Of a stretch of DNA of 64,000 bases, positions 1-9,634 are shown piece after piece. The position numbers and the translations under genes were made by a program. The notes beneath the pieces were generated by a model. That model saw only the letters and a program-made list of their open reading frames with translations, was not told the origin of the DNA and did no database searches. The first letter of the stretch is position 1, and every line of letters starts with the position of its first letter. Source of the stretch: Pseudophaeobacter sp. (GTDB lineage: Bacteria > Pseudomonadota > Alphaproteobacteria > Rhodobacterales > Rhodobacteraceae); the NCBI GenBank assembly GCA_027019165.1, contig JALUXC010000025.1, forward strand, positions 1-64,000. The letters run 5' to 3'.

Positions 1-229
1 CCCAGGAACCAAGAGGCCCAAACAAGACCGTATCGCTAATCACTTAGCGCTACCGCCCCACCCTATTCCGAATGCCCCAGTCTCTCCTGAGCGTCCCCAA
101 CACCGCCTCAGCGCCGCCGGTGAAGGGCTATTTATGGATACTTCCCGAAAGGCGCAAGAGAAAAAATGCGATTTCGTCAAAAAACTTTCATCTGCACAAT
201 TGCTGAGCAGTTCTTTCCTTTGTGGACGC
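1..229. other. non-coding left edge, no supported gene
   Basis: The stretch before the msrQ stop codon holds no reading frame that resembles a protein I recognise and no clear RNA gene. The short frames here run into msrQ in the wrong frame. The msrPQ transcript would end in this interval, but I see no strong terminator in it. Confidence 0.4.
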
Positions 230-838
230 CTACTCGCGCGCCCGGATAGCCGATCTTGGGGGAGAAATCGGCAGGCGCAGGACAAGAAGCAGAAGGATCA
301 TCGCCAAATAGACCAGGGGTTCGATCTGGAAGCCTTTCACCAAGAGGACATAGTGGACGGCTCCGAGCACGGCGACGGGATAGGTCAGGCGGTGAAGCTT
401 GCGCCAACCGGATCCGAGACGGCGCACGGACACAGTGTTGGACGTTGCGGCCAGTGGAAGCATGAGCAGGAAAGCCACCATGCCCACGGTGATGTAGGGA
501 CGTTTTACGATGTCCGCGAGGATTTGCGAGGGGATCTGAACATCCAGCACCAACCAGACCAGAAGATGCGCAACCACATAGGCAAAACACAACACGCCCA
601 GCGCCCTGCGGAACTTCATCAGGTTGAGGCCCAGAAATCGGCGCAGCGGCGTGACCGCAAGAACCAGGACCAGAAGCTTGAGCGCCAGTTCACCATATTC
701 ATGTTCCAGCGCCTTCACCGGCTCCGGCCCCAAATCGCCAGTGAGGCCGAGATAAAAGAGCCACGGCAGGGGCAGTAGCCCCAACAGGTAGATACTCCAG
801 ACCGGGATCCGGCGCAGGGTTTGGTTCACGCGCTCCAT
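230..838 (-). CDS. msrQ: MsrQ, heme-binding membrane subunit of the MsrPQ methionine sulfoxide reductase
   Basis: This 202-residue polytopic membrane protein passes electrons from the quinone pool or flavin reductants to MsrP, which repairs oxidised methionine in periplasmic proteins. Several strongly hydrophobic helices are visible. Conserved His residues expected to bind b-type heme sit in AYVVAHLLVW (about residue 90) and WRKLHRLTYP and VHYVLL (about 150-165). The family motif TPLRRFLGLNLMKFRRALG is present. Length fits the family (E. coli YedZ is slightly longer). Its start codon overlaps the msrP stop, so the two are translationally coupled. Recognition is from family motifs and the pairing with msrP. 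Confidence 0.95.
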   Translation of the reverse strand: MERVNQTLRRIPVWSIYLLGLLPLPWLFYLGLTGDLGPEPVKALEHEYGELALKLLVLVLAVTPLRRFLGLNLMKFRRALGVLCFAYVVAHLLVWLVLDVQIPSQILADIVKRPYITVGMVAFLLMLPLAATSNTVSVRRLGSGWRKLHRLTYPVAVLGAVHYVLLVKGFQIEPLVYLAMILLLLVLRLPISPPRSAIRARE

Positions 839-1743
839 CAGAACTGTTTGGTTAGATCCATGCCCGCGTAGAGAGAGGCGACCTCTTCCTCATAGCCATT
901 GAACATCAAGGTTGGCTCGCGGCTGGCGAACATGCCACTGCCGATCCGCCGTTCGGTGGCCTGACTCCAGCGCGGATGATCCACATTGGGGTTCACATTG
1001 CTGTAGAAGCCGTATTCACGCGCGTTAGCCATGTTCCAGCTGGTTGGCGGCTCCTGATCTGTAAGGGTGATGCGGACAATCGATTTGATCGACTTGAAGC
1101 CGTATTTCCACGGCACCACCAGCCGCAGCGGTGCGCCGTTCTGGTTGGGCAAAGGCTTCCCGAAGATCCCCGTTGCCATCAGGGTCAGGGGATGCATGGC
1201 CTCATCAAGGCGCAGCCCTTCACGGTAGGGCCAGTCCAGCACGCGGTAGGCGGTGCCCGGCATTTCTTCGGGCCGGTAGAGGGTTTCAAAGGCAACGTAC
1301 TTTGCCCCCTCCTGAACGCCTGCCATGTTCAGGAGGTCAGCCAGTTCAAACCCGTTCCAGGGCACCACCATCGACCAGGCCTCGACACAGCGGAACCGGT
1401 AGATGCGCTCCTCAATGGTCATCTCGCCCAGGATCTGCTGGAAGTCATAGTCACCGGGTTTATCCACCAGCCCGTCGATCTTGACGCTCCACGGCGAGGT
1501 GGTCATCCGGCCCGCATAAGTCTTCGGGTCACTCTTCCCGGTTCCGAACTCATAGAAGTTGCAATAGCTGGTGACGTCGTCCCAGCTGTTTGGCTCCAGA
1601 TCGCCCTCTGCGGCCCGCACCGGCCCCGCAAGCGAGGCAAGACCCATCCCCGCCATCCCGGCGATGATCTGGCGGCGGTTCCAGAAGGCAGCCTCTGGGG
1701 TGACATCCTCAGGTGTCAGGGTGTTGGTCCAGCGACGGGCCAT
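838..1743 (-). CDS. msrP: MsrP, molybdopterin catalytic subunit of periplasmic methionine sulfoxide reductase
   Basis: MsrP (YedY family) is a Tat-exported molybdenum-cofactor enzyme that reduces methionine sulfoxide in the periplasm, using electrons from MsrQ. The chosen ATG gives 301 residues starting [14 protein letters not shown], the usual N-terminus; a longer in-frame extension upstream has no support. A Tat-type twin arginine lies at residues 23-24 ([12 protein letters not shown]), followed by a short hydrophobic stretch and an Ala-rich cleavage region. The Mo-ligating Cys is in [15 protein letters not shown] at about residue 119. The gene is first in a two-gene operon with msrQ. Confidence 0.95.
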   Translation of the reverse strand: MARRWTNTLTPEDVTPEAAFWNRRQIIAGMAGMGLASLAGPVRAAEGDLEPNSWDDVTSYCNFYEFGTGKSDPKTYAGRMTTSPWSVKIDGLVDKPGDYDFQQILGEMTIEERIYRFRCVEAWSMVVPWNGFELADLLNMAGVQEGAKYVAFETLYRPEEMPGTAYRVLDWPYREGLRLDEAMHPLTLMATGIFGKPLPNQNGAPLRLVVPWKYGFKSIKSIVRITLTDQEPPTSWNMANAREYGFYSNVNPNVDHPRWSQATERRIGSGMFASREPTLMFNGYEEEVASLYAGMDLTKQF

Positions 1744-1812
1744 TTGAGCGCTCCTTTTCTGTTCTTGAACCAGAGCTAGCGCAGCAGGCCCAGCCTGCCA
1801 AAACATATCCTG

Positions 1813-3303
1813 TCACGAGTCCGCGATGGCACTGTAACTTGGCATGATCTCATTCATCGGGCGCGAGGTACCGTCATCCAGAACCATCCGCACATGACGG
1901 CGGCGCAGCTTGCGCGGTTCCGTCACCCCAACGGAATGTGCGATGGTTTCGACCTCGTGGATCACTTCCTTGGCATAGCGGGCCACGCGCATATATTTGT
2001 CTTCGACCACCAGCCCCTTTTGGAGGCGAGCGTCATGGGTGGTGATACCGGTGGGACATGTGTTCTTGTTACATTTGAGCGCCTGGATACAGCCCAGCGA
2101 GAACATGAAGCCCCGCGCCGAGGTTACAAAATCAGCCCCCGCCGCCAGCGCCCAGGCCACGTCGCCGGGGTTGACCAGCTTACCGCTGGAGATCAGGCGG
2201 ATGCGGTCCTTCAGCCCGTATTCATCGCGCAGGTTGCAGACCATGGGCAACGCCTCGCGCACGGACATGCCGACCAGATCGATCAGGGGCATGGGGGCCG
2301 CCCCTGTTCCCCCTTCACCGCCATCGATAGTGATAAAGTCCGGCGATGCCTCGGGGCGGGAGGCGATGTTCATGAACATCTCGCGCATGGCCACTTCAGA
2401 GCCGACCACGGTCTTGATCCCTACAGGCTTTCCAGTGACCTCGCGCACCCGGGCGATCATATCGAGCAGCTCATCATAGGTGCCGATCTCAGGGTGACGG
2501 TTCGGAGAGATGCTGGCCTTGCCTTCGGGGATGCCGCGAATCTTGGCAATCTCGGCGTTGACCTTGGCGGCGGGCAGAATACCACCCTTCCCCGGCTTCG
2601 CCCCTTGCGAGAGTTTGAGCTCAAACATCCGCACGCAAGGATGCTCAGCCACTTTGCGCAGCTTGTCGTCGCTCAGGTTACCATGCTCATCGCGTACACC
2701 GTATTTCGCGGTGCCGATCTGGAAAACAATGTCGCAGCCGCCCTCAAGGTGGAACGGGCTGAGACCGCCCTCACCTGTGTTCATCCAGACGCCTGCCTCA
2801 CGCGCGCCCCGGCTGAGGGCGCGCACGGCAGGGCGGGAGAGCGCGCCATAGCTCATGCCCGAAATGTTGAAGAACGACGGCGCACGGTAGGGCACCCGCG
2901 CGCCGGCGCCGATCACCATGGGTTCGGATTTGGCATATTGATCGTCGAGCGGCGGAAAGGGCGCATTCACAAAAATTGCCGTTCCCGGCACCGATGTGTT
3001 GCGGGTCGAACCAAAGGCGACGGTATTGCCCTTGCCCTCGCAGGCGCGGCCGACCCATTCACGCTGCGCCCGGTTAAAGGGCAGCTCTTCGCGATCCATG
3101 GCAAAGAAATACTGCCGGAAGAACTCACCCAGCGCGCTGAAGATATGCCGAAACCGCCCGATCACGGGATAGTTACGGCGGATGGCGTCCCTTGTCTGTA
3201 ACCTGTCCACAACAAACAGGATGAGCACAACAAGACCTGTCGCCCCAAGGACAAACACAAAAGCCAGCGCCAGGAATTCCATGGCATTCGCCGCAATACC
3301 CAT
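1813..3303 (-). CDS. membrane-anchored FMN-binding glutamate synthase-like protein
   Basis: The 496-residue protein has one N-terminal membrane helix (about residues 8-32), a charged linker and then a full Glu_synthase (GltB central/FMN) domain. Visible family features are the FMN-site motif NISGMSYGALSRPAV, the glycine-rich IDGGEGGTGAAP, and a cysteine cluster CIQALKCNKNTCPTG matching the 3Fe-4S ligands of glutamate synthase. It lacks the amidotransferase domain and the C-terminal beta-helix of GltB, so it is a stand-alone homolog whose reaction is not established. The start follows an AGGAG box. It lies just upstream of msrP on the same strand, about 70 bp apart, so co-transcription is possible. 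Domain call is firm; function unknown. Confidence 0.88.
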   Translation of the reverse strand: MGIAANAMEFLALAFVFVLGATGLVVLILFVVDRLQTRDAIRRNYPVIGRFRHIFSALGEFFRQYFFAMDREELPFNRAQREWVGRACEGKGNTVAFGSTRNTSVPGTAIFVNAPFPPLDDQYAKSEPMVIGAGARVPYRAPSFFNISGMSYGALSRPAVRALSRGAREAGVWMNTGEGGLSPFHLEGGCDIVFQIGTAKYGVRDEHGNLSDDKLRKVAEHPCVRMFELKLSQGAKPGKGGILPAAKVNAEIAKIRGIPEGKASISPNRHPEIGTYDELLDMIARVREVTGKPVGIKTVVGSEVAMREMFMNIASRPEASPDFITIDGGEGGTGAAPMPLIDLVGMSVREALPMVCNLRDEYGLKDRIRLISSGKLVNPGDVAWALAAGADFVTSARGFMFSLGCIQALKCNKNTCPTGITTHDARLQKGLVVEDKYMRVARYAKEVIHEVETIAHSVGVTEPRKLRRRHVRMVLDDGTSRPMNEIMPSYSAIADS

Positions 3304-3437
3304 TCAAAAACTCCTATATGATAGTATATATGCCAAACGAGGCGCGCGGCCGATGACACCGCCGCCCCCGCTCTTCTAGACTGGGGAGGAATGCCGGGGC
3401 GGACAAGCGAGCACTGCTCACAAAAGGGAGATTATCC

Positions 3438-3887
3438 ATGAAATCCATTGTTGCCACCCTTGCGGCCTCGGTCACGGCTCTGTCCATCGCCACCACCGCC
3501 GTGGCAGAGGACATGGTCAGCTATACCACGACCCTGTCCTTTGACGATGTGACCTTTGGCCTTGAGAACGCCATCACCGACCGCGGACTTCTGGTGGATC
3601 ACATCAGCCACGTGGGCGACATGTTAGAGCGCACCCGGGCCGATGTGGGATCCGATATCGTTCTGTTCGAAAAGGCGGATGTCTATTCTTTCTGCTCGGC
3701 CCAGCTGTCCCGGCAGGTGATGGAGGCCGATCCGATGAACATCATGTTCTGCCCATACGACATCTTTGTCGCCCAGTTCCCCGGCAAAGAGGAAATCACC
3801 ATCGGCTACCGCGCCTTTCCCGCAGGGGACATGCAAGTCATCCAGGAGCTGCTGGACGGCATCGTGCGTGAAGCCATCGAAGAATGA
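3438..3887 (+). CDS. exported DUF302 domain protein
   Basis: A 149-residue protein with a clear Sec signal peptide (about residues 1-23, ending TTAVAED) followed by a DUF302 domain. Family members are small alpha/beta proteins of unsettled role. Two Cys residues (YSFCSAQL and IMFCPYDIF) could form a disulfide in the periplasm or bind a ligand. A GGGAG ribosome-binding site precedes the ATG. It is divergent from the glutamate synthase-like gene, with a 134-bp shared upstream region. The family is recognised, the function is not. Confidence 0.85.
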   Translation: MKSIVATLAASVTALSIATTAVAEDMVSYTTTLSFDDVTFGLENAITDRGLLVDHISHVGDMLERTRADVGSDIVLFEKADVYSFCSAQLSRQVMEADPMNIMFCPYDIFVAQFPGKEEITIGYRAFPAGDMQVIQELLDGIVREAIEE

Positions 3888-3945
3888 TCTGGTCCGTGGC
3901 TCAGGCGGATCAGAACACGAAACACTGGCAACGCTCGCAACACCG

Positions 3946-3969
3946 GCAGGCCGACAACTTTCGGCCTGC
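3946..3969 (+). repeat. 9-bp perfect stem-loop downstream of the DUF302 gene
   Basis: GCAGGCCGA pairs with TCGGCCTGC across a 6-base loop, about 60 bp after the DUF302 stop. It is not followed by a clear U-run, so it may be a weak terminator or an mRNA-stabilising 3' structure. Confidence 0.4.
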
Positions 3970-4090
3970 GCGCAAAAGTTTCAGCGTCTTCAAACCGATA
4001 GCGCTCAGAAAATTAGCGCAAATTTAACACCACAAAAATATCACCTCTTCATGACGCCCACCGGGCACATCTTGCTGAAGAAGAGGTCTC

Positions 4091-5488
4091 ATGTTTTTTA
4101 AATTCAAGACAGCCGAACGTGCGCAAGACCAGGAAGAGCTGCTTGGCATTCTGGGTGTCTTGGAAAAAACACAGGCCGTGATTGAATTCGGCCCTGATGG
4201 AACAATCCTGCGCGCCAATGAGAATTTCCTCACTTCAACCGGCTATTCCGAGGCCGAGCTGATTGGCAAGAATCACACCATTCTGCTGGCACCCGACTAT
4301 GCGGCCAGTGGCGATTACAAGTCTCTGTGGTCGGCCTTGCGCAAAGGGGAGCATTTCACAGATCAGTACCCGATGCGGTGCAAGTCCGGTTCGGAAATAT
4401 GGATACAGGCCACTTTTGCGCCGGTGATAAACTCAGACGGCCAGGTTCGCAAAATCGTCAAGCTGGGCACCAATGTCACCCATCGCCGAAAGGCCATTCA
4501 GGATATTTCGCGCGGGCTGGTTGCCCTGCGCAACGGGGCACTGGATCACCGGATCCCGGTCTCCGACATCGAAGATCTGGGCGCTGTGGCGCGTGATTTC
4601 AACGAGGCGGTGACGCAGCTGGAAACGGTGATTTCGACCGTGAAATCCGTCTCTGGCACGGTGGAGCACACGGCAGAAGAGATCAGCCATTCCTCGACCG
4701 AATTGTCCACACGCACCGAAACGCAGGCCGCCACGCTGGAAGAGACAGCCGCCGCCATCGAAGAGCTGACTTCCACCGTCAAATCCGCCGCCCAGGGTGC
4801 GCGGGACGTGGAGCAGATCGTTACCGGCGCAAAGGCAACCGCCGAGGGCAGCAGCACCGTGGTGCAGGAAGCGATCGATGCGATGGATCAGATCAAGGCC
4901 TCCTCGGAAAAGATCTCGACCATCCTGACTGTGATTGACGATATTTCTTTCCAGACCAGCCTTCTCGCGCTTAATGCCGGGGTCGAAGCTGCCCGCGCCG
5001 GTGAAGCGGGGCGCGGCTTTGCCGTTGTCGCCTCCGAAGTGCGCGCGCTTGCCAAACGTTCGACCGAAGCAGCAAGCGAGATCAAACAGCTGATTACCGA
5101 AAGCTCCACACATGTGGTGCATGGGGTCGATCTGGTGGGCCGCGCGGGTGGGGAATTGAAAACCATCATCGAAAGCGTCAGCACGATTTCCGGTCATGTC
5201 AGCGACATCGCGCGGGGAACGCAGGAACAATCTGCCACCCTGTCGGAGATCAACACCGGCATGGGTCAGCTTGATGAGGTCACCCAAAGCAACGCCGCCA
5301 TGGTGGAAGAGGCGACAGAGGCGAGCCAGACCATGGCCAGCACCGCAAAGGAACTGTCGCAACAAGTGGCGCAGTTCCGAACCAGTGGCACTACCGGTGT
5401 CCGCCCCGTTGCCCCAGTCGCAAAGGCCCCAGCGTTGGCGCCCACCCCTGCCCGCGCGGCTGTGGTGAACGGCTGGGATGACTTCTGA
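4091..5488 (+). CDS. soluble PAS-domain methyl-accepting chemotaxis protein
   Basis: A 465-residue chemoreceptor with no membrane helix. It contains an N-terminal PAS domain (about residues 20-130, with [19 protein letters not shown]), a HAMP-like segment (about 140-190) and a cytoplasmic MCP signalling hairpin (about 195-440). The highly conserved hairpin tip [20 protein letters not shown] lies near residues 300-320. The very C-terminus ends GWDDF after a Pro/Ala-rich linker, matching the xWxxF pattern of CheR/CheB-binding pentapeptides. The ATG follows AAGAGG. PAS ligand unknown; heme or FAD is possible in related Aer-like receptors. No che operon is nearby. Confidence 0.93.
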   Translation: MFFKFKTAERAQDQEELLGILGVLEKTQAVIEFGPDGTILRANENFLTSTGYSEAELIGKNHTILLAPDYAASGDYKSLWSALRKGEHFTDQYPMRCKSGSEIWIQATFAPVINSDGQVRKIVKLGTNVTHRRKAIQDISRGLVALRNGALDHRIPVSDIEDLGAVARDFNEAVTQLETVISTVKSVSGTVEHTAEEISHSSTELSTRTETQAATLEETAAAIEELTSTVKSAAQGARDVEQIVTGAKATAEGSSTVVQEAIDAMDQIKASSEKISTILTVIDDISFQTSLLALNAGVEAARAGEAGRGFAVVASEVRALAKRSTEAASEIKQLITESSTHVVHGVDLVGRAGGELKTIIESVSTISGHVSDIARGTQEQSATLSEINTGMGQLDEVTQSNAAMVEEATEASQTMASTAKELSQQVAQFRTSGTTGVRPVAPVAKAPALAPTPARAAVVNGWDDF

Positions 5489-5528
5489 GTCCATACTGGC
5501 ACAGTCATAGCGCCAATCACCAAAAAAA

Positions 5529-5562
5529 TAGGGCCCGCCAAATCTGGCGGGCCTTGTTCATT
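5529..5562. terminator. bidirectional terminator between the chemoreceptor gene and clpB
   Basis: GGCCCGCCA pairs with TGGCGGGCC around AATC. On the plus strand a T-rich stretch follows, and on the minus strand the A-run to the left supplies a U-tract, so the element can end both convergent transcripts. Confidence 0.85.
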
Positions 5563-5576
5563 TCACGGCATGGCGC

Positions 5577-8195
5577 TTAGTGCACCACTGCATCGTCCGG
5601 CTTGGGTCTGTCGCTGGTGCCGATACGATCCCCGATGATCAGCCCTTCGGCCCCGGCAGAGACCGGAACGGTGTCGCCGTCCCGGATATCCCCGGCCAAG
5701 AGCAGCTCGGCCAGCGGGTTCTGCAAGGCGCGCTGGATCACGCGCTTGAGCGGGCGGGCCCCAAAGACCGGATCATAACCTTCATCGGCCAGCCAGGTCA
5801 TCGCGCCCTCATCCAGCTGCAGCGTGATCTTGCGATCGGCCAGACGTCTCTCAAGCCGCTTGAGCTGGATCTTGACGATGCCGTCCATATCCGCGCGGGC
5901 CAGACGGTCAAAGATGATCGTCTCGTCCAGACGGTTGAGGAACTCCGGCCGGAAGTGCGCCCGCACCGCATCCATCACGTCACGCTTGGCGTCGGCTGCA
6001 TCGGCGCCCTCGGGCAGCTGGCTCAGCGCCTGCGCGCCAAGGTTCGAGGTCAGGATGATCAGCGTCTGCTTAAAATCGACGGTGCGGCCCTGACCATCGG
6101 TCAGCATCCCGTCATCCAGCACTTGGAGCAGCACGTTGAACACATCCGGGTGCGCCTTTTCGACCTCGTCGAACAGGACCACCTGATAGGGGCGCCGCCG
6201 CACGGCCTCGGTCAGAACGCCGCCTTCCTCGTAGCCGACGTAGCCCGGAGGAGCGCCGATCAGCCGCGCCACAGCGTGTTTTTCCATGAACTCTGACATG
6301 TCGATCCGCACCATTGCGTTGTCATCATCGAACAGGAAGTCGGCCACGGCCTTGGTCAGCTCGGTCTTGCCGACGCCGGTCGGCCCAAGGAAAAGGAAGC
6401 TGCCCAGCGGGCGGTTTTCGTCGTTTAGGCCAGCCCGCGCGCGGCGCACCGCATTGGAGACCGCGGTGACGGCCGAATTCTGGCCAATCACACGGGCGTG
6501 CAGATCGTCTTCCATCCGCAACAGCTTCTCACGCTCGCCCTCCAGCATCTTGGAGGTCGGGATGCCGGTCCAGCGTTCGACCACACCGGCGATCTGTTCG
6601 GGGCGCACGGCCTCTTCGACCATCAGACCCTGCTGTTCCTTCTCCTCCGCCTCGGCCAGCTGTTTTTCCAGCCCAGGAATGACGCCATAGGACAGCTCGC
6701 CGGCGCGGGCGAGGTTGCCGTCACGCTTGGCGATGTCGAGTTCGGCGCGGGCCTTGTCGAGCTGCTCTTTCAGATCGCGGGCACCGGCCAGCTTGTCGCG
6801 TTCGGCCTGCCACTGGGCGGTCATCTCGGCGCTTTGTTCTTGCAGGTCCGACAGTTCCTTTTGCAGGCTTTCAAGGCGATCGCGCGAGGCGGCATCGTCT
6901 TCGAGCTTCAGCGCTTCTTCTTCGATCTGCATCTGCAGGATCTGACGATCCAGCGCGTCCAGCTCTTCGGGCTTGCTGTCCACCTGCATGCGCAACCGGC
7001 TGGCGGCTTCGTCCATCAGGTCGATGGCCTTGTCCGGCAGGAAGCGGTCGGTGATATAACGGTTCGACAGGGTCGCCGCCGCCACCAGAGCCGCATCGGC
7101 AATACGTACGCCATGGTGCAGCTCGTACTTCTCCTTGATGCCGCGCAGGATGGAGATCGTGTCCTCCACCGTCGGCTCAGTCACCATCACGGGCTGGAAC
7201 CGGCGGGCCAATGCCGCGTCTTTCTCCACGTATTTGCGGTATTCATCGAGCGTGGTGGCGCCGATGCAGTGCAATTCGCCCCGCGCCAGCGCAGGCTTGA
7301 TCAGGTTGGCTGCATCCATGGCGCCATCGCCTTTGCCCGCGCCCACAAGGGTGTGCATCTCGTCGATGAAGAGGATGATTTCACCGGCAGCCTCGGTCAC
7401 TTCGGTCAGGACGGCTTTCAGCCGTTCTTCGAATTCGCCGCGATACTTCGCTCCGGCAATCAGCGCGCCCATGTCAAGCGCCAGAAGCTGCTTGTCACGC
7501 AAAGACTCAGGCACATCGCCATTGACGATACGCAGTGCCATGCCTTCGGCAATGGCGGTTTTACCGACACCTGGCTCACCGATCAGCACCGGGTTGTTCT
7601 TGGTGCGGCGGCTGAGAACCTGCATGGCGCGGCGGATTTCCTCGTCCCGGCCAATGATTGGGTCGATCTTGCCTTCGCGGGCGGCCTCGGTCAGATCGCG
7701 AGCATATTTCTTGAGCGCGTCATAGCCTTCCTCGGCCGTGGCGCTGTCTGCCGTGCGACCCTTGCGGATATCGTTGATCGCCTCGTTCAGCTTTTGCGCG
7801 GTGACGTCGCCTGCCTCCAGAGCATCCTTGGCCTTGGATTTGACCATGCAAAGCGCCATCAGAACGCGCTCAACCGGAACAAAACTGTCGCCTGCCTTGT
7901 CAGCGATCTTTGCGGCCTCATCCAGTACACGGGCGGTCTGCTGGTCCAGATACATCTGACCCGCATCGCCGCTGACTTTGGGTAGTTTGGAGACGGCTGC
8001 ATCTGCCGATCCCGCAACCTGGCTGGCATCACCGCCCGCGCGGGTGATCAGGTTGGCCGCAAGCCCCTGCTCATCATCCATCAAAGCTTTCAAGAGGTGT
8101 TCGGGCACCATGCGCTGGTGCTCTTCGCGCAGGGCAATGGTCTGCGCCGCCTGCACGAAACCGCGTGCACGCTCAGTGAACTTGCTCAAGTCCAT
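5577..8195 (-). CDS. clpB: ATP-dependent chaperone disaggregase ClpB
   Basis: ClpB is a hexameric AAA+ disaggregase that threads aggregated proteins with DnaK. The 872-residue protein has the N-terminal Clp repeat domain (about 1-145), NBD1 with Walker [12 protein letters not shown] (about 205), a long middle coiled coil (about 405-525) and NBD2 with [14 protein letters not shown] (about 605). The pore loops [11 protein letters not shown] and [11 protein letters not shown] are present. Length matches the family (E. coli 857). A sigma-32-like promoter lies about 80-110 bp upstream. The C-terminus has a short variable tail beyond the core fold. Confidence 0.98.
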   Translation of the reverse strand: MDLSKFTERARGFVQAAQTIALREEHQRMVPEHLLKALMDDEQGLAANLITRAGGDASQVAGSADAAVSKLPKVSGDAGQMYLDQQTARVLDEAAKIADKAGDSFVPVERVLMALCMVKSKAKDALEAGDVTAQKLNEAINDIRKGRTADSATAEEGYDALKKYARDLTEAAREGKIDPIIGRDEEIRRAMQVLSRRTKNNPVLIGEPGVGKTAIAEGMALRIVNGDVPESLRDKQLLALDMGALIAGAKYRGEFEERLKAVLTEVTEAAGEIILFIDEMHTLVGAGKGDGAMDAANLIKPALARGELHCIGATTLDEYRKYVEKDAALARRFQPVMVTEPTVEDTISILRGIKEKYELHHGVRIADAALVAAATLSNRYITDRFLPDKAIDLMDEAASRLRMQVDSKPEELDALDRQILQMQIEEEALKLEDDAASRDRLESLQKELSDLQEQSAEMTAQWQAERDKLAGARDLKEQLDKARAELDIAKRDGNLARAGELSYGVIPGLEKQLAEAEEKEQQGLMVEEAVRPEQIAGVVERWTGIPTSKMLEGEREKLLRMEDDLHARVIGQNSAVTAVSNAVRRARAGLNDENRPLGSFLFLGPTGVGKTELTKAVADFLFDDDNAMVRIDMSEFMEKHAVARLIGAPPGYVGYEEGGVLTEAVRRRPYQVVLFDEVEKAHPDVFNVLLQVLDDGMLTDGQGRTVDFKQTLIILTSNLGAQALSQLPEGADAADAKRDVMDAVRAHFRPEFLNRLDETIIFDRLARADMDGIVKIQLKRLERRLADRKITLQLDEGAMTWLADEGYDPVFGARPLKRVIQRALQNPLAELLLAGDIRDGDTVPVSAGAEGLIIGDRIGTSDRPKPDDAVVH

Positions 8196-8275
8196 CTCTC
8201 TCTCCTTTTACAAGCGCCCGATCAATATGGCAGCGCCCGCTTGGCGGCACGCCCCGGTTCGGGCCTCACAGATCA

Positions 8276-8303
8276 ACTTGGGAAGTCTTGGCCTCCCTTC
8301 AAG
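8276..8303 (-). promoter_or_regulatory. candidate sigma-32 (heat-shock) promoter of clpB
   Basis: Reading the minus strand, CTTGAA at 8303-8298 is followed after 16 bp by CCAAGT at 8281-8276. The -35 box is the canonical heat-shock CTTGAA; the -10 is a partial match to CCCCAT-type boxes. Transcription would start about 70 bp before the clpB ATG. Assigned from motif and gene identity only. Confidence 0.5.
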
Positions 8304-8468
8304 GGCATGATGACCCGAAAGCGGTTCATTTTCTCTGACCTTGATCAAATTCGCTGCAGTGAAAGAGGCGCCATATGCCTTGCTTTTTAGGGTTTTCGAA
8401 CTGCTGCGTAAGGATTAGGAAAGCGCAATTTCCTTTTTTCCCGTGCCCCAGCAAACCGGAGACCTGCC

Positions 8469-9206
8469 ATGTCCGCCACCATACCGCTTGCCGATGACCG
8501 TCTGATTGTCGCCATGGATGTCCCCAATGCGCTTGAGGGGCTCAAGCTGGCCGAGACGCTGGGCGATGCGGTCTCTTTCTACAAGATCGGCCTCGGCATG
8601 CTGACGGGCGGCGGGCTGGCGCTTGCGAATGAGCTGAAACAGGAACACGGCAAGCGCATTTTCCTCGACATGAAGCTGTTCGACATCGGCGCCACGGTGG
8701 AAAACGCGGTGCGCGGACTGGCGCAATTCGATCTCGACTTTCTGACCGTGCATGGCGACCCCTATGTGGTGCGCGCCGCCAAGGAAGGCGCGGCGGGCAA
8801 GGAGATGAAGATCCTTGCCGTGACCATCCTCACCTCGCTGGATCGCGCCGATCTGGACAGCGCGCTGATTAAACCCGGCGAGATCCGCGATCTGGTGCAG
8901 GAGCGGGCCGGAAATGCCTTTGCTGCAGGCGCCGATGGCGTCATCGCCAGCCCGCAGGAGGCTGCCCTGATCCGCGCCCTTCCCGAAGCGCAAGGCAAAC
9001 TGATCGTCACCCCAGGCGTGCGGCCGGCCGGTGCGGACTTGGGTGATCAGAAACGTGTCGCCACACCCGCCACAGCCGTAGCCGATGGCGCCGATCACAT
9101 CGTTGTCGGTCGGCCGATCTGGAAAGCCGCTGAACCGCGCAAAGCCGCAGAAGCCATCCTGGAAGAGCTGCGCAGCCCACAGGCAAATCAGCCAAATCGT
9201 GGGTAA
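8469..9206 (+). CDS. pyrF: orotidine 5'-phosphate decarboxylase
   Basis: PyrF performs the last step of UMP synthesis, decarboxylating OMP. The 245-residue TIM-barrel protein shows the catalytic motif FLDMKLFDIGATVENAV (DxKxxDI, about residues 72-80), the N-terminal IVAMDVPN and the phosphate-binding segment IVTPGVRP near 180. Length fits the bacterial enzyme (about 230-245). It is divergent from clpB and monocistronic, with a long gene-free interval downstream. Confidence 0.97.
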   Translation: MSATIPLADDRLIVAMDVPNALEGLKLAETLGDAVSFYKIGLGMLTGGGLALANELKQEHGKRIFLDMKLFDIGATVENAVRGLAQFDLDFLTVHGDPYVVRAAKEGAAGKEMKILAVTILTSLDRADLDSALIKPGEIRDLVQERAGNAFAAGADGVIASPQEAALIRALPEAQGKLIVTPGVRPAGADLGDQKRVATPATAVADGADHIVVGRPIWKAAEPRKAAEAILEELRSPQANQPNRG

Positions 9207-9420
9207 AATCTCCCAGAGTCGCGGTGCAAAACGACCTCCGAAACGGAAAAACCCAGCCGCCGTTTCGTACAAGATACGGATGGATGGACCATTTCTGCAC
9301 AGTTTTTAAGCAGATTGGCGTGGTCATGATCGCGCGGCAGCTCGGAAGGATTTTGGCAATCAAAGGCAGGTGACCATGCGTCAACCTCATAATATTTAAC
9401 AAGAATACCAAGCCCAAGCT

Positions 9421-9606
9421 GCATACAGTCGTAGACTGCCCTGTGTCCCCAAGGGCACAGGGCTCGGAGACGCGAACAGTTTTTACGGGCGCAAAATTTG
9501 CGTCACACGGGCGGATCGGCGAGTCTGGAGACAACACTCCCCAGACGAACTGGTCTTCCTGAGGTTCGTCACCTGCCCCCGCCATCACGTGCGGGGGATT
9601 TTCTTA
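9421..9606 (+). ncRNA. candidate structured small RNA between pyrF and a NUDIX gene
   Basis: A 428-bp interval (9207-9634) holds no credible gene but ends in a series of hairpins. These are CAGTC-GTA-GACTG (9426-9438), a long stem GCCCTGTG-CCC pairing with GGG-CACAGGGC around CAA with one bulged T (9438-9463), a GTCTGG/CCAGAC stem (9523-9546), and a final GC-rich stem with a T-rich tail. The plus-strand terminator is 370 bp beyond the pyrF stop, too far to be a usual pyrF terminator. The 5' end and promoter are not defined (a weak CATAAT lies at 9388). I searched by eye for SRP, tmRNA and RNase P signatures and saw none; 6S RNA cannot be excluded. Confidence 0.35.
9576..9606 (+). terminator. 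rho-independent terminator at the end of the pyrF-NUDIX interval
   Basis: CCCCCGC pairs with GCGGGGG across an 8-base loop and is followed by ATTTTCTT. It would end a plus-strand transcript arising in the interval or read-through from pyrF, 29 bp before the convergent NUDIX stop codon. Confidence 0.75.
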
Positions 9607-9634
9607 TTGAAATACGAGACACCAAAAGGGCGGC

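Noticed and set aside
134-778. 214-residue plus-strand frame opposite msrQ
   Set aside because: msrQ has clear membrane helices and heme His motifs and overlaps msrP; the opposite frame is Gln/His/Arg-rich shadow sequence.
6498-7985. 495-residue open frame opposite clpB
   Set aside because: It mirrors the codon periodicity of clpB on the other strand, has no recognisable domain and a low-complexity His/Gln/Arg composition. clpB itself is beyond doubt.
9207-9420. Small protein genes downstream of pyrF
   Set aside because: Open frames here (for example 9188-9424 minus) start or end inside pyrF or the hairpin region, lack ribosome-binding sites and show no family resemblance.
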